DNA of 64,000 bases, from assembly GCA_934691925.1 (NCBI GenBank), contig CAKUTI010000002.1, forward strand, positions 1 to 64,000. The letters run 5' to 3'. Shown here in pieces: positions 8,672 through 16,927 of this stretch. Every line of letters starts with the position of its first letter. Within the stretch, counting starts at the first letter, position 1. The position numbers and the translations under genes were made by a program. The notes beneath the pieces are model-generated. The model did no database searches. It worked only from the letters and a program-made list of their open reading frames with translations, and was not told the DNA's origin. Source of the DNA: an uncultured Treponema sp. (lineage in GTDB: Bacteria; Spirochaetota; Spirochaetia; Treponematales; Treponemataceae).

Positions 8672-9277
8672 ATGAATTACGGTTATATCAGAGTTTCTAC
8701 GGAACATCAGAATCTTGAGAATCAGCAGATGGAAATTGAGCGTTTCTGCCGCCTGAAAGGAATAAAGATTGATGTCTGGATTGAAGAGAAAATCAGCGGA
8801 ACGAAAAAGCCTGAAATGCGTAAGCTCGGCCGCGAGATTATGAGCAACGTGCGCTCAGGCGACCTTATAATCTGCACAGAGATTTCGCGGTTCGGCCGCT
8901 CGCTGATTATGATAATGAACATTCTCCAGTATTTTCTTGAGCGTGGAATAAAAGTCTGGACGATAAAGGACGGCTACCGTCTTGGAGACGACATTCAGTC
9001 AAAAGTCATCGCGTTTGCATTCGGGCTTTCCGCGGAGATTGAGCGGCAGCTGATTTCGGAGCGAACAAAGCTAGGTCTTAACCGAGCGCGTAGGCAGGGA
9101 AAGCATGTCGGGCGGAAAAACGGCTGCAAGTCTTCCTATTATAAACTGACTCCGAAAGACGACTACATAAAAAGGGAGATTTTTGGAGGAAGAAGCAAGA
9201 ATTCGCTTGCAAAGGAGCTTGGAGTCTCGTGGAAAACGCTGAATCTGCATCTTTCAAGGATTATGTTCAAGAAATAA
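8672..9277 (+). CDS. Serine site-specific recombinase, Mpi-like DNA invertase
   Basis: Resolvase/invertase family, 201 residues. The start YGYIRVSTEHQN carries catalytic Ser9 and Arg7. SRFGRS (72-77) supplies further active-site arginines. AFAFGLSAEIERQLISERT (114-132) is the long E-helix, and the C-terminal helix-turn-helix lies at about 173-195 (NSLAKELGVSWKTLNLHL). The stretch TIKDGYRLGDDIQSKVIAFA strongly recalls the Bacteroides Mpi 'master DNA invertase' subgroup (family knowledge). It should cut at paired sites and invert or excise the DNA between them. The start at 8672 is preceded by AGAGGTG; the longer open frame upstream has no such support. It lies inside the two 54-bp inverted repeats that head two OMP genes, so promoter inversion at this locus is the natural hypothesis. 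Confidence 0.93.
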   Translation: MNYGYIRVSTEHQNLENQQMEIERFCRLKGIKIDVWIEEKISGTKKPEMRKLGREIMSNVRSGDLIICTEISRFGRSLIMIMNILQYFLERGIKVWTIKDGYRLGDDIQSKVIAFAFGLSAEIERQLISERTKLGLNRARRQGKHVGRKNGCKSSYYKLTPKDDYIKREIFGGRSKNSLAKELGVSWKTLNLHLSRIMFKK

Positions 9278-9437
9278 GAGAATTGTAATCTGATTTCTTG
9301 CTGGAAACCGACTTTTGCCTGAAATAAAAAGCAAGGAGATTGAAGCCGTAAAAAATTGTCCGGGCTTGACTTCAGAATCTGCATGACGATTATTAGCAGC
9401 TTTATTTCTCCAATTTTTTCATTAAAAAGGTCGGAAT

Positions 9438-10262
9438 ATGGCAAAGAAAAGCGAAATCGACGAGAAATCTTGGGAGCGGCAGACAATCACGAACCGTTTT
9501 ATGTTCTACAAGATTTTCACGTCGGATCATGAATTGTGCAGGCGGCTTCTTGAAATCCTCCTCAGGCTGAAAATCTCGCGGATTAAGATGCCCGAGGGCG
9601 AGAAAGGCTTTGAGTCCGATGCGGAATCCCATTCAATCAGAGTGGATATTTTCACAGAGGACGAAAAACACATTTATGACATAGAGATGCAGACAACGAA
9701 TGACGAGGATTTGCCCGAGCGCGCAAGATATTATCAGGGAATGATGGATGTCTCAACGCTAAAGCACAGCGAGCCTTACAGTTTTCTGAAAGACTCAATC
9801 GTGATTTTCATCTGCCTTTCAGACCCGTTCGGCAGAAAAAAGGCGCGGTACATTTTCAAGAATCTTGACACTGAGGACGGCGGTGAGCTAGGAGACCGCA
9901 CGTCAAAAATCTTTTTCAATGCCGCAATGTATGATAAAATCAAGGGCGATGAGGAGCTTCGAGCCTTGCTTGAATATTTTTTCTCTGGCAGGGCGGAAAG
10001 CGGTTTCACAAGCTCTCTTGAAAAACAGGTGGGCATGGCAAGACGCAACACGGAATGGAGGCATGGCTATATGACAATAGAAAGAATGAAGTATTACGCC
10101 GAGCGGCGTGCTGCCGCTCAGGGAATGAAGCAGGGACTGTTAAAAGGAGCTGCAAAGCAGAAAGCCGAGGACGAGAAAATCCTAGCGAAAATGGCCGCGC
10201 AGAAAGACCGTGAAATTCAGCGGCTCATGGCAAGAGTCGCGGAGCTGGAAAACAGAAAGTAA
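9438..10262 (+). CDS. PD-(D/E)XK nuclease of the Rpn/PDDEXK_2 transposase-like family
   Basis: A 274-residue member of the PF12784-type family (Rpn, 'recombination-promoting nuclease/putative transposase'). The nuclease core reads RVDIFTEDEKHIYDIEMQ, with Asp70 and the E-x-Q pair Glu83/Gln85. The preceding segment TNRFMFYKIFTSD is typical of the family. A C-terminal coiled coil (about 210-274, Ala/Lys/Glu/Arg-rich) is also usual. In E. coli, Rpn proteins cut DNA and raise RecA-independent recombination (family knowledge). It follows the recombinase by 160 bp on the same strand and lies within the putative invertible segment. It may be a passenger, or it may take part in recombination there. 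Confidence 0.85.
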   Translation: MAKKSEIDEKSWERQTITNRFMFYKIFTSDHELCRRLLEILLRLKISRIKMPEGEKGFESDAESHSIRVDIFTEDEKHIYDIEMQTTNDEDLPERARYYQGMMDVSTLKHSEPYSFLKDSIVIFICLSDPFGRKKARYIFKNLDTEDGGELGDRTSKIFFNAAMYDKIKGDEELRALLEYFFSGRAESGFTSSLEKQVGMARRNTEWRHGYMTIERMKYYAERRAAAQGMKQGLLKGAAKQKAEDEKILAKMAAQKDREIQRLMARVAELENRK

Positions 10263-10400
10263 ACGTGCGGAAATGGCGCTGTAAAAATCGGAAAAATTTC
10301 GGTTTTTGCAGCGCATTTTTATGCTTTTTTCACAAGTAAAAAGCAACAATTCTGCAAATGCTTGGTTACGAATTTGTCGGAAAATTTAAAAAAGTAAACA

Positions 10401-10429
10401 TTGACTGTAAAACTGTCGAAATCTATAAT
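10401..10429 (+). promoter_or_regulatory. Strong promoter inside the invertible segment
   Basis: TTGACT (10401-10406), a 17-bp spacer, then TATAAT (10424-10429): the best sigma-70-type promoter seen in this window. Transcription should start near 10436 and run through the right 54-bp repeat into the OMP gene at 10496. It lies between the two inverted repeats, so an inversion would redirect it to the OMP gene ending at 8307. Confidence 0.75.
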
Positions 10430-10455
10430 ACAAACAAAAGGAAGTAAATAAACCG

Positions 10456-10509
10456 TCGGTTTAAACTTCCCAATAAAAAAGGAGGATTTTTTAAAATGAA
10501 AAAAATCAT
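10456..10509 (+). repeat. Right 54-bp inverted repeat (leader/RBS/ATG)
   Basis: Perfect partner of 8294-8347 in inverted orientation, with GGAGG at 10481-10485 and ATG at 10496. Just upstream, GGAAGT (10440-10445) and TAAACC face GGTTTA and ACTTCC of the repeat (to about 10470). This forms an imperfect dyad in the leader that has no equivalent on the left side. Confidence 0.85.
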
Positions 10510-11788
10510 AACTGCAGCCGCTGTCGCTGCTATGGCTGCTTCTTTCGCTGCTGCTGAGGTTACAGTAGGCTTGAACGCTCGTGTTCGTCCGAATTTGTAT
10601 AGCATCACAGGAACAACAGAAAAAGGTGACACAGATGCTTACACATCAACAACTTACGCTGACCTTGATGGATTCGGAGCAATGAGCGACACTCTTTCTA
10701 TCAAAGGAAAAACCGATTACGCTGGTATTCAGGCAGACTTGACACTGACATCTGGTATTGGCAAAGATGGAAATGAGATTGCTGAATTAGAGGCTGGAAA
10801 GGCTGGAGAAACAGCATTCAAAATTGATAATTATTACGCATGGTTGAATTGGGGAAGTTTCAAGATTACTGGTGGTGTTTACGACAGCCGCTACACAAAC
10901 CGCGGTAACTACACAGCCACAGAGCAGGGCATTCTTGATGAGGAATTCTCTAAGACAATGGGACTTTCTACAAAAAACGGTCTTTCTGTCAAAGGAGCCG
11001 ACTTTCTAGGGGATTTCGGTAACGTTGCTCAGGTAAATGGCGGAAATTATCTTTCATTGTTGGCAGACTACACGCTCAATGACATTGCTGGCGGAAATCT
11101 TCTTTTGAAAGGCGGTCTTGTTGAAAATGCTGGCGATGAAAAATACAAGAACACAAATATATCTACAAAATCTTATGATTCATATACAGACAAAGACGGA
11201 AACTCGTTCTCACAGTCTGCAGGATATGTTTTCGAGGCTGCATGGAGAAAGGACGACACTGTTGCTGTAGACTTTATCTTTAAGAACCCATGCAACAAAG
11301 CTTACGGATTCGGTCTTTATGTAACACCTCTTATGATTCAGAACACAAAGAACGTTGTGCTTGGATTCACATACGGAACACGGGAAGATTCAATAAAATC
11401 TGCATTTGCAATTGACTTGCGTGGCCAGTACAACATCGACTCCCAGATGACAGTTGCTCTCGGCGCTAAATACGAGTCTTACGAGGCAGATGTAAGCGGT
11501 GCTGACGCAGAAACAGCTATGCAGGTTGCAGGTGAATTCTCTTACAAAGTGAACGACATTGTAACAGCCGCCCTTGACCTCGGATATTTCAATCAGGATA
11601 TGGACAACAACGATGATGTTGATGATGACGGTTCTCAGTTCTTTGTAACATCTCTCCGCGGAAAATTCACAGCCGGAAAGAACGCTGCTATCACAACTGC
11701 TCTCAGACTCAAGAAGGTTCTCAACCCTGCTGACGGCGGAACAGACTACACATTCGACATTCCAGTCGTTCTTCGCGTAAAGATGTAA
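10496..11788 (+). CDS. Beta-barrel outer-membrane protein, inverted-repeat-controlled copy B
   Basis: The 430-residue product has signal peptide MKKIITAAAVAAMAASFAAA (then EVTVG), amphipathic beta-strands with Gly/Asp/Asn turns throughout, and terminal strand FDIPVVLRVKM. The architecture is porin-like and it is paralogous to 5783-7108. The ribosome site GGAGG and the first four codons lie in the 54-bp inverted repeat shared with the 7153-8307 gene. Immediately upstream sits a near-consensus promoter, so this copy is predicted to be the expressed one in the orientation shown. A strong terminator follows. Substrate or adhesion role unknown. Confidence 0.85.
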   Translation: MKKIITAAAVAAMAASFAAAEVTVGLNARVRPNLYSITGTTEKGDTDAYTSTTYADLDGFGAMSDTLSIKGKTDYAGIQADLTLTSGIGKDGNEIAELEAGKAGETAFKIDNYYAWLNWGSFKITGGVYDSRYTNRGNYTATEQGILDEEFSKTMGLSTKNGLSVKGADFLGDFGNVAQVNGGNYLSLLADYTLNDIAGGNLLLKGGLVENAGDEKYKNTNISTKSYDSYTDKDGNSFSQSAGYVFEAAWRKDDTVAVDFIFKNPCNKAYGFGLYVTPLMIQNTKNVVLGFTYGTREDSIKSAFAIDLRGQYNIDSQMTVALGAKYESYEADVSGADAETAMQVAGEFSYKVNDIVTAALDLGYFNQDMDNNDDVDDDGSQFFVTSLRGKFTAGKNAAITTALRLKKVLNPADGGTDYTFDIPVVLRVKM

Positions 11789-11813
11789 TAAAGGCTTTGT
11801 AGCTTGACATCTT

Positions 11814-11846
11814 AAGGCTTCCTGTTTTTTCAGGAAGCCTTTTTTC
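11814..11846 (+). terminator. Terminator of the 10496 OMP gene
   Basis: AAGGCTTCCTG (11814-11824) pairs perfectly with CAGGAAGCCTT (11831-11841) around T6, and a T-run follows. Confidence 0.9.
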
Positions 11847-11895
11847 GTTATTTAAAAACATCCCAGTTCTAAAAAGTCTATAAAGGAAAATCAAT

Positions 11896-12810
11896 ATGAA
11901 AAAAAAATCTTCACCAGCCGCTTTTGCATGCATTGCGGCTTTGTTTTTGCTTTTGCTTTCAGCAGGCTGCGCGTCAACAAAAAATATCAGCTTAAATGGC
12001 AAGTCTCCGCTGGCAGTTGTCTCGATAATCGGAACGAACCTTGTATCATGGCAGGAGCAGACGCAAAATGACAACGACGAGACTTTGAGCACAGACGGAG
12101 CATTCAACGCGCTTCTCAACAAGGCGATTGACGGCAAAAATCCAGAAATAGCGACTGCGGTTGACCGTCTTGACTATGCGGACGAGAGCTTTAGGCGCAT
12201 TATGGCGGAAACGGCAGGGCTTCAGATATTAGACAAGAGCAAGGTTGTTGACACTGACATTTACGAGTACACGCGAGGCTCGTTCTACAACTCGCTTTCT
12301 GATTCAGTCTGCGCCACAGGCTACAAGGATATGACCGTAATCGGCGCAAAAAAAGCTCGGATAATCGAGAGCGAACTTGGCGCAAAGTCTCTTGCGACAA
12401 TGGATTTCAACTTCAAGAAAACCGTCATAAAAGGCAACCGGCAGAACGGCAGTCTTGCGGCTTTTGTTATGATGAAGGTAAAAATTCTTGACGAGCGCGG
12501 GCGGGAGTTCATAAACAAGGAATACACAGGAGTTTCATCAAAAACAACTTCGATAATAAGCGGATATTACAAGAAAGAAGAGCTTCTCTCGCTAATCAAC
12601 GAGACAATCGACGACTTGATTACGCAGTTCGCGGTGGAGTTTTCAGGGAATCTAACAAAGGAAAGTGAACTTGAAACAGACGGCGGAACTTCGGAAAACG
12701 CAGGAGTCGCCGCGGAAGAAAATCAAACAGCGGGCACATCTGATATTTCAAGCGACTCCGCTCCGCAGGCTTCGGCAAAGCTCGGAAAGCCGAAAAGCAT
12801 GCAGAAATAA
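11896..12810 (+). CDS. Lipoprotein, paralogue family member 3
   Basis: A 304-residue lipoprotein with lipobox SAGC and lipidated Cys25. It shares with the 390-1427 product the CASTK start of the mature chain, 'SPLAVVSIIG', 'NPEIATAVDRLDYADESFR' and 'GAKKARIIESELGAKSL'. Both also have a Glu/Ser/Ala-rich tail ending KLGKPKS. It follows the OMP gene 10496-11788 after that gene's terminator, repeating the OMP-plus-lipoprotein pairing seen twice more in the first 13 kb. Function unknown. Confidence 0.85.
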   Translation: MKKKSSPAAFACIAALFLLLLSAGCASTKNISLNGKSPLAVVSIIGTNLVSWQEQTQNDNDETLSTDGAFNALLNKAIDGKNPEIATAVDRLDYADESFRRIMAETAGLQILDKSKVVDTDIYEYTRGSFYNSLSDSVCATGYKDMTVIGAKKARIIESELGAKSLATMDFNFKKTVIKGNRQNGSLAAFVMMKVKILDERGREFINKEYTGVSSKTTSIISGYYKKEELLSLINETIDDLITQFAVEFSGNLTKESELETDGGTSENAGVAAEENQTAGTSDISSDSAPQASAKLGKPKSMQK

Positions 12811-12833
12811 AAGCCAAGCCTCACCAACGCAGC

Positions 12834-12857
12834 CCCTGAAATAAATTCAGGGTGACG
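12834..12857. repeat. Dispersed palindromic repeat
   Basis: CCCTGAAATAAATTCAGGG followed by TGACG. The same unit occurs in the other orientation at 20373-20392 (CACCCTGAATTTATTTCAG). Confidence 0.55.
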
Positions 12858-12869
12858 AACAACACAAAA

Positions 12870-12920
12870 AAGCGAGACAGCCATTTCGTAAAAACTGAAA
12901 CGGCTGTCTCGCTTAATTTT
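12870..12920. terminator. Bidirectional terminator between convergent genes
   Basis: AAGCGAGACAGCC (12870-12882) pairs with GGCTGTCTCGCTT (12902-12914). It is flanked by an A-run on the left and AATTTTTT on the right, so it can serve the lipoprotein gene (plus) and the pectinesterase gene (minus). Confidence 0.85.
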
Positions 12921-12961
12921 TTCAGAATTTCTCTTGCTTAAATCTTAGCAAGAAACAAGTC

Positions 12962-14992
12962 CTATCTAAGCTCAGGCTTGAATCCAAGAACAGCCTCTGC
13001 GTCCGCGAATTTCTTCGCCTCGTCGCTAGAAAGCTGTTTCGCGTTTCCGGCAATGGAAGCGCCCTCGCCTTTCGCTCCGCTTGTGCGGAAGAAAGCTTTT
13101 TCAGCTGTGTTCACAGCGTCCCAGTCGTTCCATGTCTTTGAGTTGAGCTGCTTTGTAAAGTCGCAGTTCACATAAACGATTTTTCCGGTCTGTGTCGCGC
13201 TTGTGGCAGAGCCGCCAACCCAAGTTCCGCGACCGAGTGTGATTTTCTTTCCGTCTTTTGCGTCCTCAAAGCTCTCATCAGATGTAATCAGAGAATTGCT
13301 GAAGACAAATCCGTTCGCATAAGAAGCAGTTGATGAATATCCTGTGTCTGCGGCAGCCGCAGCCACGATGATTCCGCCGTTCGCGTACTTGATTGTGTGA
13401 ATCTGGCAGTGGTCAAAGAACGTTGTGGCTCCGCCGCAAATGTAGTCAACATCGCCCTCGATGTAGCAGTCCTTCATGTAAATGCGGCCCGAGCGGAAAT
13501 AGATTGTGTCCTGCTGGCCGAGCAAAATGCAGTTTTCAATGTAAGACTTGTCAACTCCGAAGAATCCGAGAGTCTCCGAGCGTCTTTCAGAGCCGCCCCA
13601 CTGCTTGTTCCATTCAGCTCCCTTGTTGTAGAAAGTCAGGTTCACCGCATTGAAGTAGCAGTTCTCAGCCGGCTTTTCAGGAATTGAAGCCGCTTTTCCA
13701 GGCTCGGTCGCAGTTCCTTTTGGAAGATAGTTCACCTCAACAAGAATGTTTCCGTTGATTCCGCCTGTGTCCGCCTCGTATCCGTAGATGATTGTTGTCG
13801 CCGGGTCGGTTCCAACGAGCGTGATTCCAGGCTTTGTGATTACGAGCTTCTCGCGGTAAAGTCCCGGCTGAATCAGAATCGCAGAGCCGGAAGGGACAGC
13901 ATCGATTGCAGACGCGATTGTCTTGTACTGCTCGTTTGCCCCGACTTTCGCCGCAAAGCTAATGTTCGGCACAACAGGCGCGCGGTTTGTTACTTTTGTT
14001 GTCATCTGCGAGTAAGGAAGATAGTCCAAGTCGAGCTTTCCGTTCTCGATTTCCGAAGGGTCAACAAAGCTGTCGCTTTTTCCGATTTCTGCTCCCTGCA
14101 TATTGATTCCGGCAGGCTTGTTCGCCGGCCGCTTGCTTGCAGGACCAGAGTCTTTAGAGCAGGTCGGAATCGTCTTCAAGTCCGCCTTCACTTTCTTTCC
14201 AAGCTCCTCAATCGGAGTGTTCTCAACATCATCATCAAGAACAACGAGAAGATAAGAGTAACGTCCGAAAGCGTTTGTTGAGCCGTCGTTGTCTCCAAAC
14301 TCAAGATAGTTTCCTTTTCCTGTAAGATATGCGGTCGGGTCGCTTTCATCAGGCGTAAATGCGACATTATGCTCAGAGCTTACTTTCTTGCAGATGTCAG
14401 AATGAATCAGCTTTCCGTCGATGTAAAGCTTTGAAGTCATTTTCTCAGGATTTTCAACATCGAAAATCATTCTGTACTCGTGCCAGTCGCTTACAATGTC
14501 AATCTGATGTCCGCCCTCGTCCTTTAGACGCGCCATGCTCTTTGAGCCTTTAATCTGGTTTGAGGAATTGTGGCGCAAAAGCGTCTGATACTCACCTTTC
14601 ATAACGTAGCCGTAAAGAATTCCGTAAGGAGTCGTTGTCTTGTCCGGGTCAACAGCTCCCTGAGCCGCAAAAATCAGACTTACTTTTTTCTCGTTTCCAG
14701 AAAGAGGAAGAACAAGCGCGTCGTTTTTTCCGTCGAGAGTGTTGAATTTAAGCACTTTCCGGCCTTTAACGTCAGAGTCAATCAGCTCAAAGTGATTCTT
14801 GTACAAGTCGCCTGTGAGCCAGCCCGCCTTTTCCAAGTCCTTTTGAACATCATTCTTGTTTTTCTTTCCAGGAAGATAAAGATTCCAGTTTTTTGAAGGC
14901 TTCATCTCCTCGCGCGCGCTTTTTGCAGACAGCGGCAAAAGAGCCGAGCCAGCCAAAGCGAAAGCCAGAAGAGCCTTGCCAAGTTTTTTCAT
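12962..14992 (-). CDS. Secreted pectinesterase (carbohydrate esterase family 8)
   Basis: Removes methyl esters from pectin homogalacturonan, releasing methanol. The 676-residue protein has a signal peptide (ends PLSAKSA). Residues about 30-260 form an N-terminal beta-rich domain of concanavalin/LamG-like appearance (WHEYRMIFD, KLYIDGKLIH). From about 355 comes the right-handed beta-helix of PF01095. Key catalytic blocks are GQQDT, GDVDYICGGA (with the two aspartates) and LGRGTW (arginine), all present. RBS GGAGG precedes ATG 14992. It points to use of plant cell-wall material, in line with the GH43 gene at 46594. The N-terminal domain may bind substrate (inference). Confidence 0.93.
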   Translation of the reverse strand: MKKLGKALLAFALAGSALLPLSAKSAREEMKPSKNWNLYLPGKKNKNDVQKDLEKAGWLTGDLYKNHFELIDSDVKGRKVLKFNTLDGKNDALVLPLSGNEKKVSLIFAAQGAVDPDKTTTPYGILYGYVMKGEYQTLLRHNSSNQIKGSKSMARLKDEGGHQIDIVSDWHEYRMIFDVENPEKMTSKLYIDGKLIHSDICKKVSSEHNVAFTPDESDPTAYLTGKGNYLEFGDNDGSTNAFGRYSYLLVVLDDDVENTPIEELGKKVKADLKTIPTCSKDSGPASKRPANKPAGINMQGAEIGKSDSFVDPSEIENGKLDLDYLPYSQMTTKVTNRAPVVPNISFAAKVGANEQYKTIASAIDAVPSGSAILIQPGLYREKLVITKPGITLVGTDPATTIIYGYEADTGGINGNILVEVNYLPKGTATEPGKAASIPEKPAENCYFNAVNLTFYNKGAEWNKQWGGSERRSETLGFFGVDKSYIENCILLGQQDTIYFRSGRIYMKDCYIEGDVDYICGGATTFFDHCQIHTIKYANGGIIVAAAAADTGYSSTASYANGFVFSNSLITSDESFEDAKDGKKITLGRGTWVGGSATSATQTGKIVYVNCDFTKQLNSKTWNDWDAVNTAEKAFFRTSGAKGEGASIAGNAKQLSSDEAKKFADAEAVLGFKPELR

Positions 14993-15171
14993 AATTTCCT
15001 CCGTTTTTACAATCGAATATTACAATTATAAAACGCAGAAATATAAAAATTACGTCAAAATTGTTCAATTTTAAGAGATTTTATAAGAATTAAAACTGTC
15101 GCCCCGCAAGATTCTATAGATTTTTAAGGAGATTTTAGATTTTCGGGAACGATTCTGTTGGAGACGAAAAT

Positions 15172-16770
15172 CTACTCCAGAATCGTAATCTCTACGCGGC
15201 GGTTCTGGGCGCGTCCTGAATCGGTGGAGTTGTCGGCGACGGGACGGTTTCCGCCCCAGCCTTTGCAGATTAAGCGTCCGGCTGAAATTCCGCGTTTTAC
15301 AAGCTCGGCGGCGATTGACTCGGCGCGCTCGGCAGAAAGTTTCTGCTCTCCCTCCGGCTTTCCGACGCTCGCGGTGTGCCCCTCGATTAAAAGCTGGTTC
15401 GGCACGGTCTTCAAGACTGCGGCAACATCATCAAGCCTTGAAGTCTCGCCTGAGACAATTTGCGCGCTGTCTGGCAAGAATTTTATGTCGCGGATTGAAA
15501 GCCGCACGCCTGCCGAAGTCTCCTCGACGAGCATATTGTTTTTTGGCGCGGACGCAATGCCGGAGACTTTTTCAACTTTCTGAGCTTTGCTGTTTTTGAT
15601 GTTTTCTCTTTCAGACTTTTGAGATTTGCCGTTCTTTCCAGAATCAGACGCGGTTTCAGTTCTGCTGTTTTTCGCATTTTTTGCGTTTTCTTCTATTTTA
15701 TTGTTTCTATCTTGATTTCCTGTTTTTCTAGGCCAAATTTCATTTTTCGATGATTCGCCTGCGCTAAAGATTCCGCCTTTTGCAGACGCAACTTCAGTTC
15801 CGACACGGTTTGCGCTTCCAAATCCGAATCCGCCTGCCGCACCATCATCTTGATTCTTGCTTTGTTTTTCATCTTTTTGAGAAATGCTCGCGACACGCTG
15901 AAGATTCATCAGGAGCTTACTTCTGTCAACCGCCGGAGGATATTCGGTAAACAGCGTGATTGTTCCCTTGAACGCGACTTGGCTTTTGTCGCTGTAGAAA
16001 AAAGTCTCGTCAACGCTGTCGTTTATCAAAATCGCCTCGCCTGTGGATTTTCTTACGATAATATCCGCCTTGTGTCCGCCGGTCGCCTTTTGAAGAGAAT
16101 CGTCGCCCTTCACGTCCCTGTAGGAATTTGAAAAACCGTAGTTTGTCTGCCAGATTGCCTTGATTCTGTAAACTTTTTCTTCCTTATAAATCTCCTCGCC
16201 TGAAAAAGTGTAGAGAACCTGAATCGGCATGCGCGTGAAAACGCCTTTGTTTAGCGGGTCAACCGCGCGCTCCGCCTGAGCTTTCCACGAGTCTCCGGGT
16301 TTCAGGTTCTGCGTTGTGTAGCTCGGAAAGCTTCTGAAAGCCGGATAGCCGTTGTCCTCAACCATTTTCATCTGGCCGTCAGAGTCAATGTAGAAAACGG
16401 ACGGAATCGCCTTGTGGATTCCTTCCATCACAGATTTTGAATTTCGCAGAGTCTCTTCCATCACATAGAAATTTCCGTCGTACAATTGAGATTTTCTCGC
16501 AGGGATTCTTGTTTTTTGCGGAAGTTTCTCATCTTGGAGATATTCAGGAATGTTAGCCGGCAGGCTTTCAGCGGCTGAGATAAACGAGCGGACCTCGCGG
16601 CTTGTAAGCCCGGAATATTTTCCGTTCACGTAGCGGCGGAGATTTGTGCGCTCAACGAGCGTGTAGCCGCGATTCCCGGAATATTTTATCTGAACGCTCT
16701 CGGAGAACGCAAAAAAGCAAGGAAACGCGAACGCGAAAACAACAAAAAATCTTTTGAAAAGTCTCTGCAT
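15172..16770 (-). CDS. OmpA-family outer-membrane/peptidoglycan-binding protein
   Basis: A 532-residue protein with an N-terminal signal peptide (PCFFAFSES). It has a large beta-rich periplasmic/outer-membrane region (about 25-290) and a low-complexity Lys/Asn/Ser linker (about 300-410). The C-terminal OmpA domain (about 425-532) carries the motif LLIEGHTASVG, then LSAERAESIAAELVKRGI and NRRVEI. OmpA domains bind diaminopimelate or ornithine in peptidoglycan (family knowledge), so this protein probably ties the envelope to the cell wall. No operon partner is obvious. Confidence 0.88.
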   Translation of the reverse strand: MQRLFKRFFVVFAFAFPCFFAFSESVQIKYSGNRGYTLVERTNLRRYVNGKYSGLTSREVRSFISAAESLPANIPEYLQDEKLPQKTRIPARKSQLYDGNFYVMEETLRNSKSVMEGIHKAIPSVFYIDSDGQMKMVEDNGYPAFRSFPSYTTQNLKPGDSWKAQAERAVDPLNKGVFTRMPIQVLYTFSGEEIYKEEKVYRIKAIWQTNYGFSNSYRDVKGDDSLQKATGGHKADIIVRKSTGEAILINDSVDETFFYSDKSQVAFKGTITLFTEYPPAVDRSKLLMNLQRVASISQKDEKQSKNQDDGAAGGFGFGSANRVGTEVASAKGGIFSAGESSKNEIWPRKTGNQDRNNKIEENAKNAKNSRTETASDSGKNGKSQKSERENIKNSKAQKVEKVSGIASAPKNNMLVEETSAGVRLSIRDIKFLPDSAQIVSGETSRLDDVAAVLKTVPNQLLIEGHTASVGKPEGEQKLSAERAESIAAELVKRGISAGRLICKGWGGNRPVADNSTDSGRAQNRRVEITILE

Positions 16771-16840
16771 ATGATTATTATCGGAATTTCTGAGCTGAAT
16801 ACAAACCAGACATTCGGATTAAAAAAGTCGTTCCAATGCG

Positions 16841-16878
16841 GATTGCTTGCACGGACTTTGCCTACGGCTCACAATGAC
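16841..16878. repeat. Dispersed GATTGCTT...CAATGAC repeat
   Basis: GATTGCTTGCACGG through GGCTCACAATGAC. Related copies lie at 18437-18470, 40055-40084 and, inside a gene, 46951-46987. Confidence 0.5.
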
Positions 16879-16927
16879 AAATTCGCTTTAAATCGCTAGA
16901 ATACTTGGAATAAAAAGGAACGAAAAA

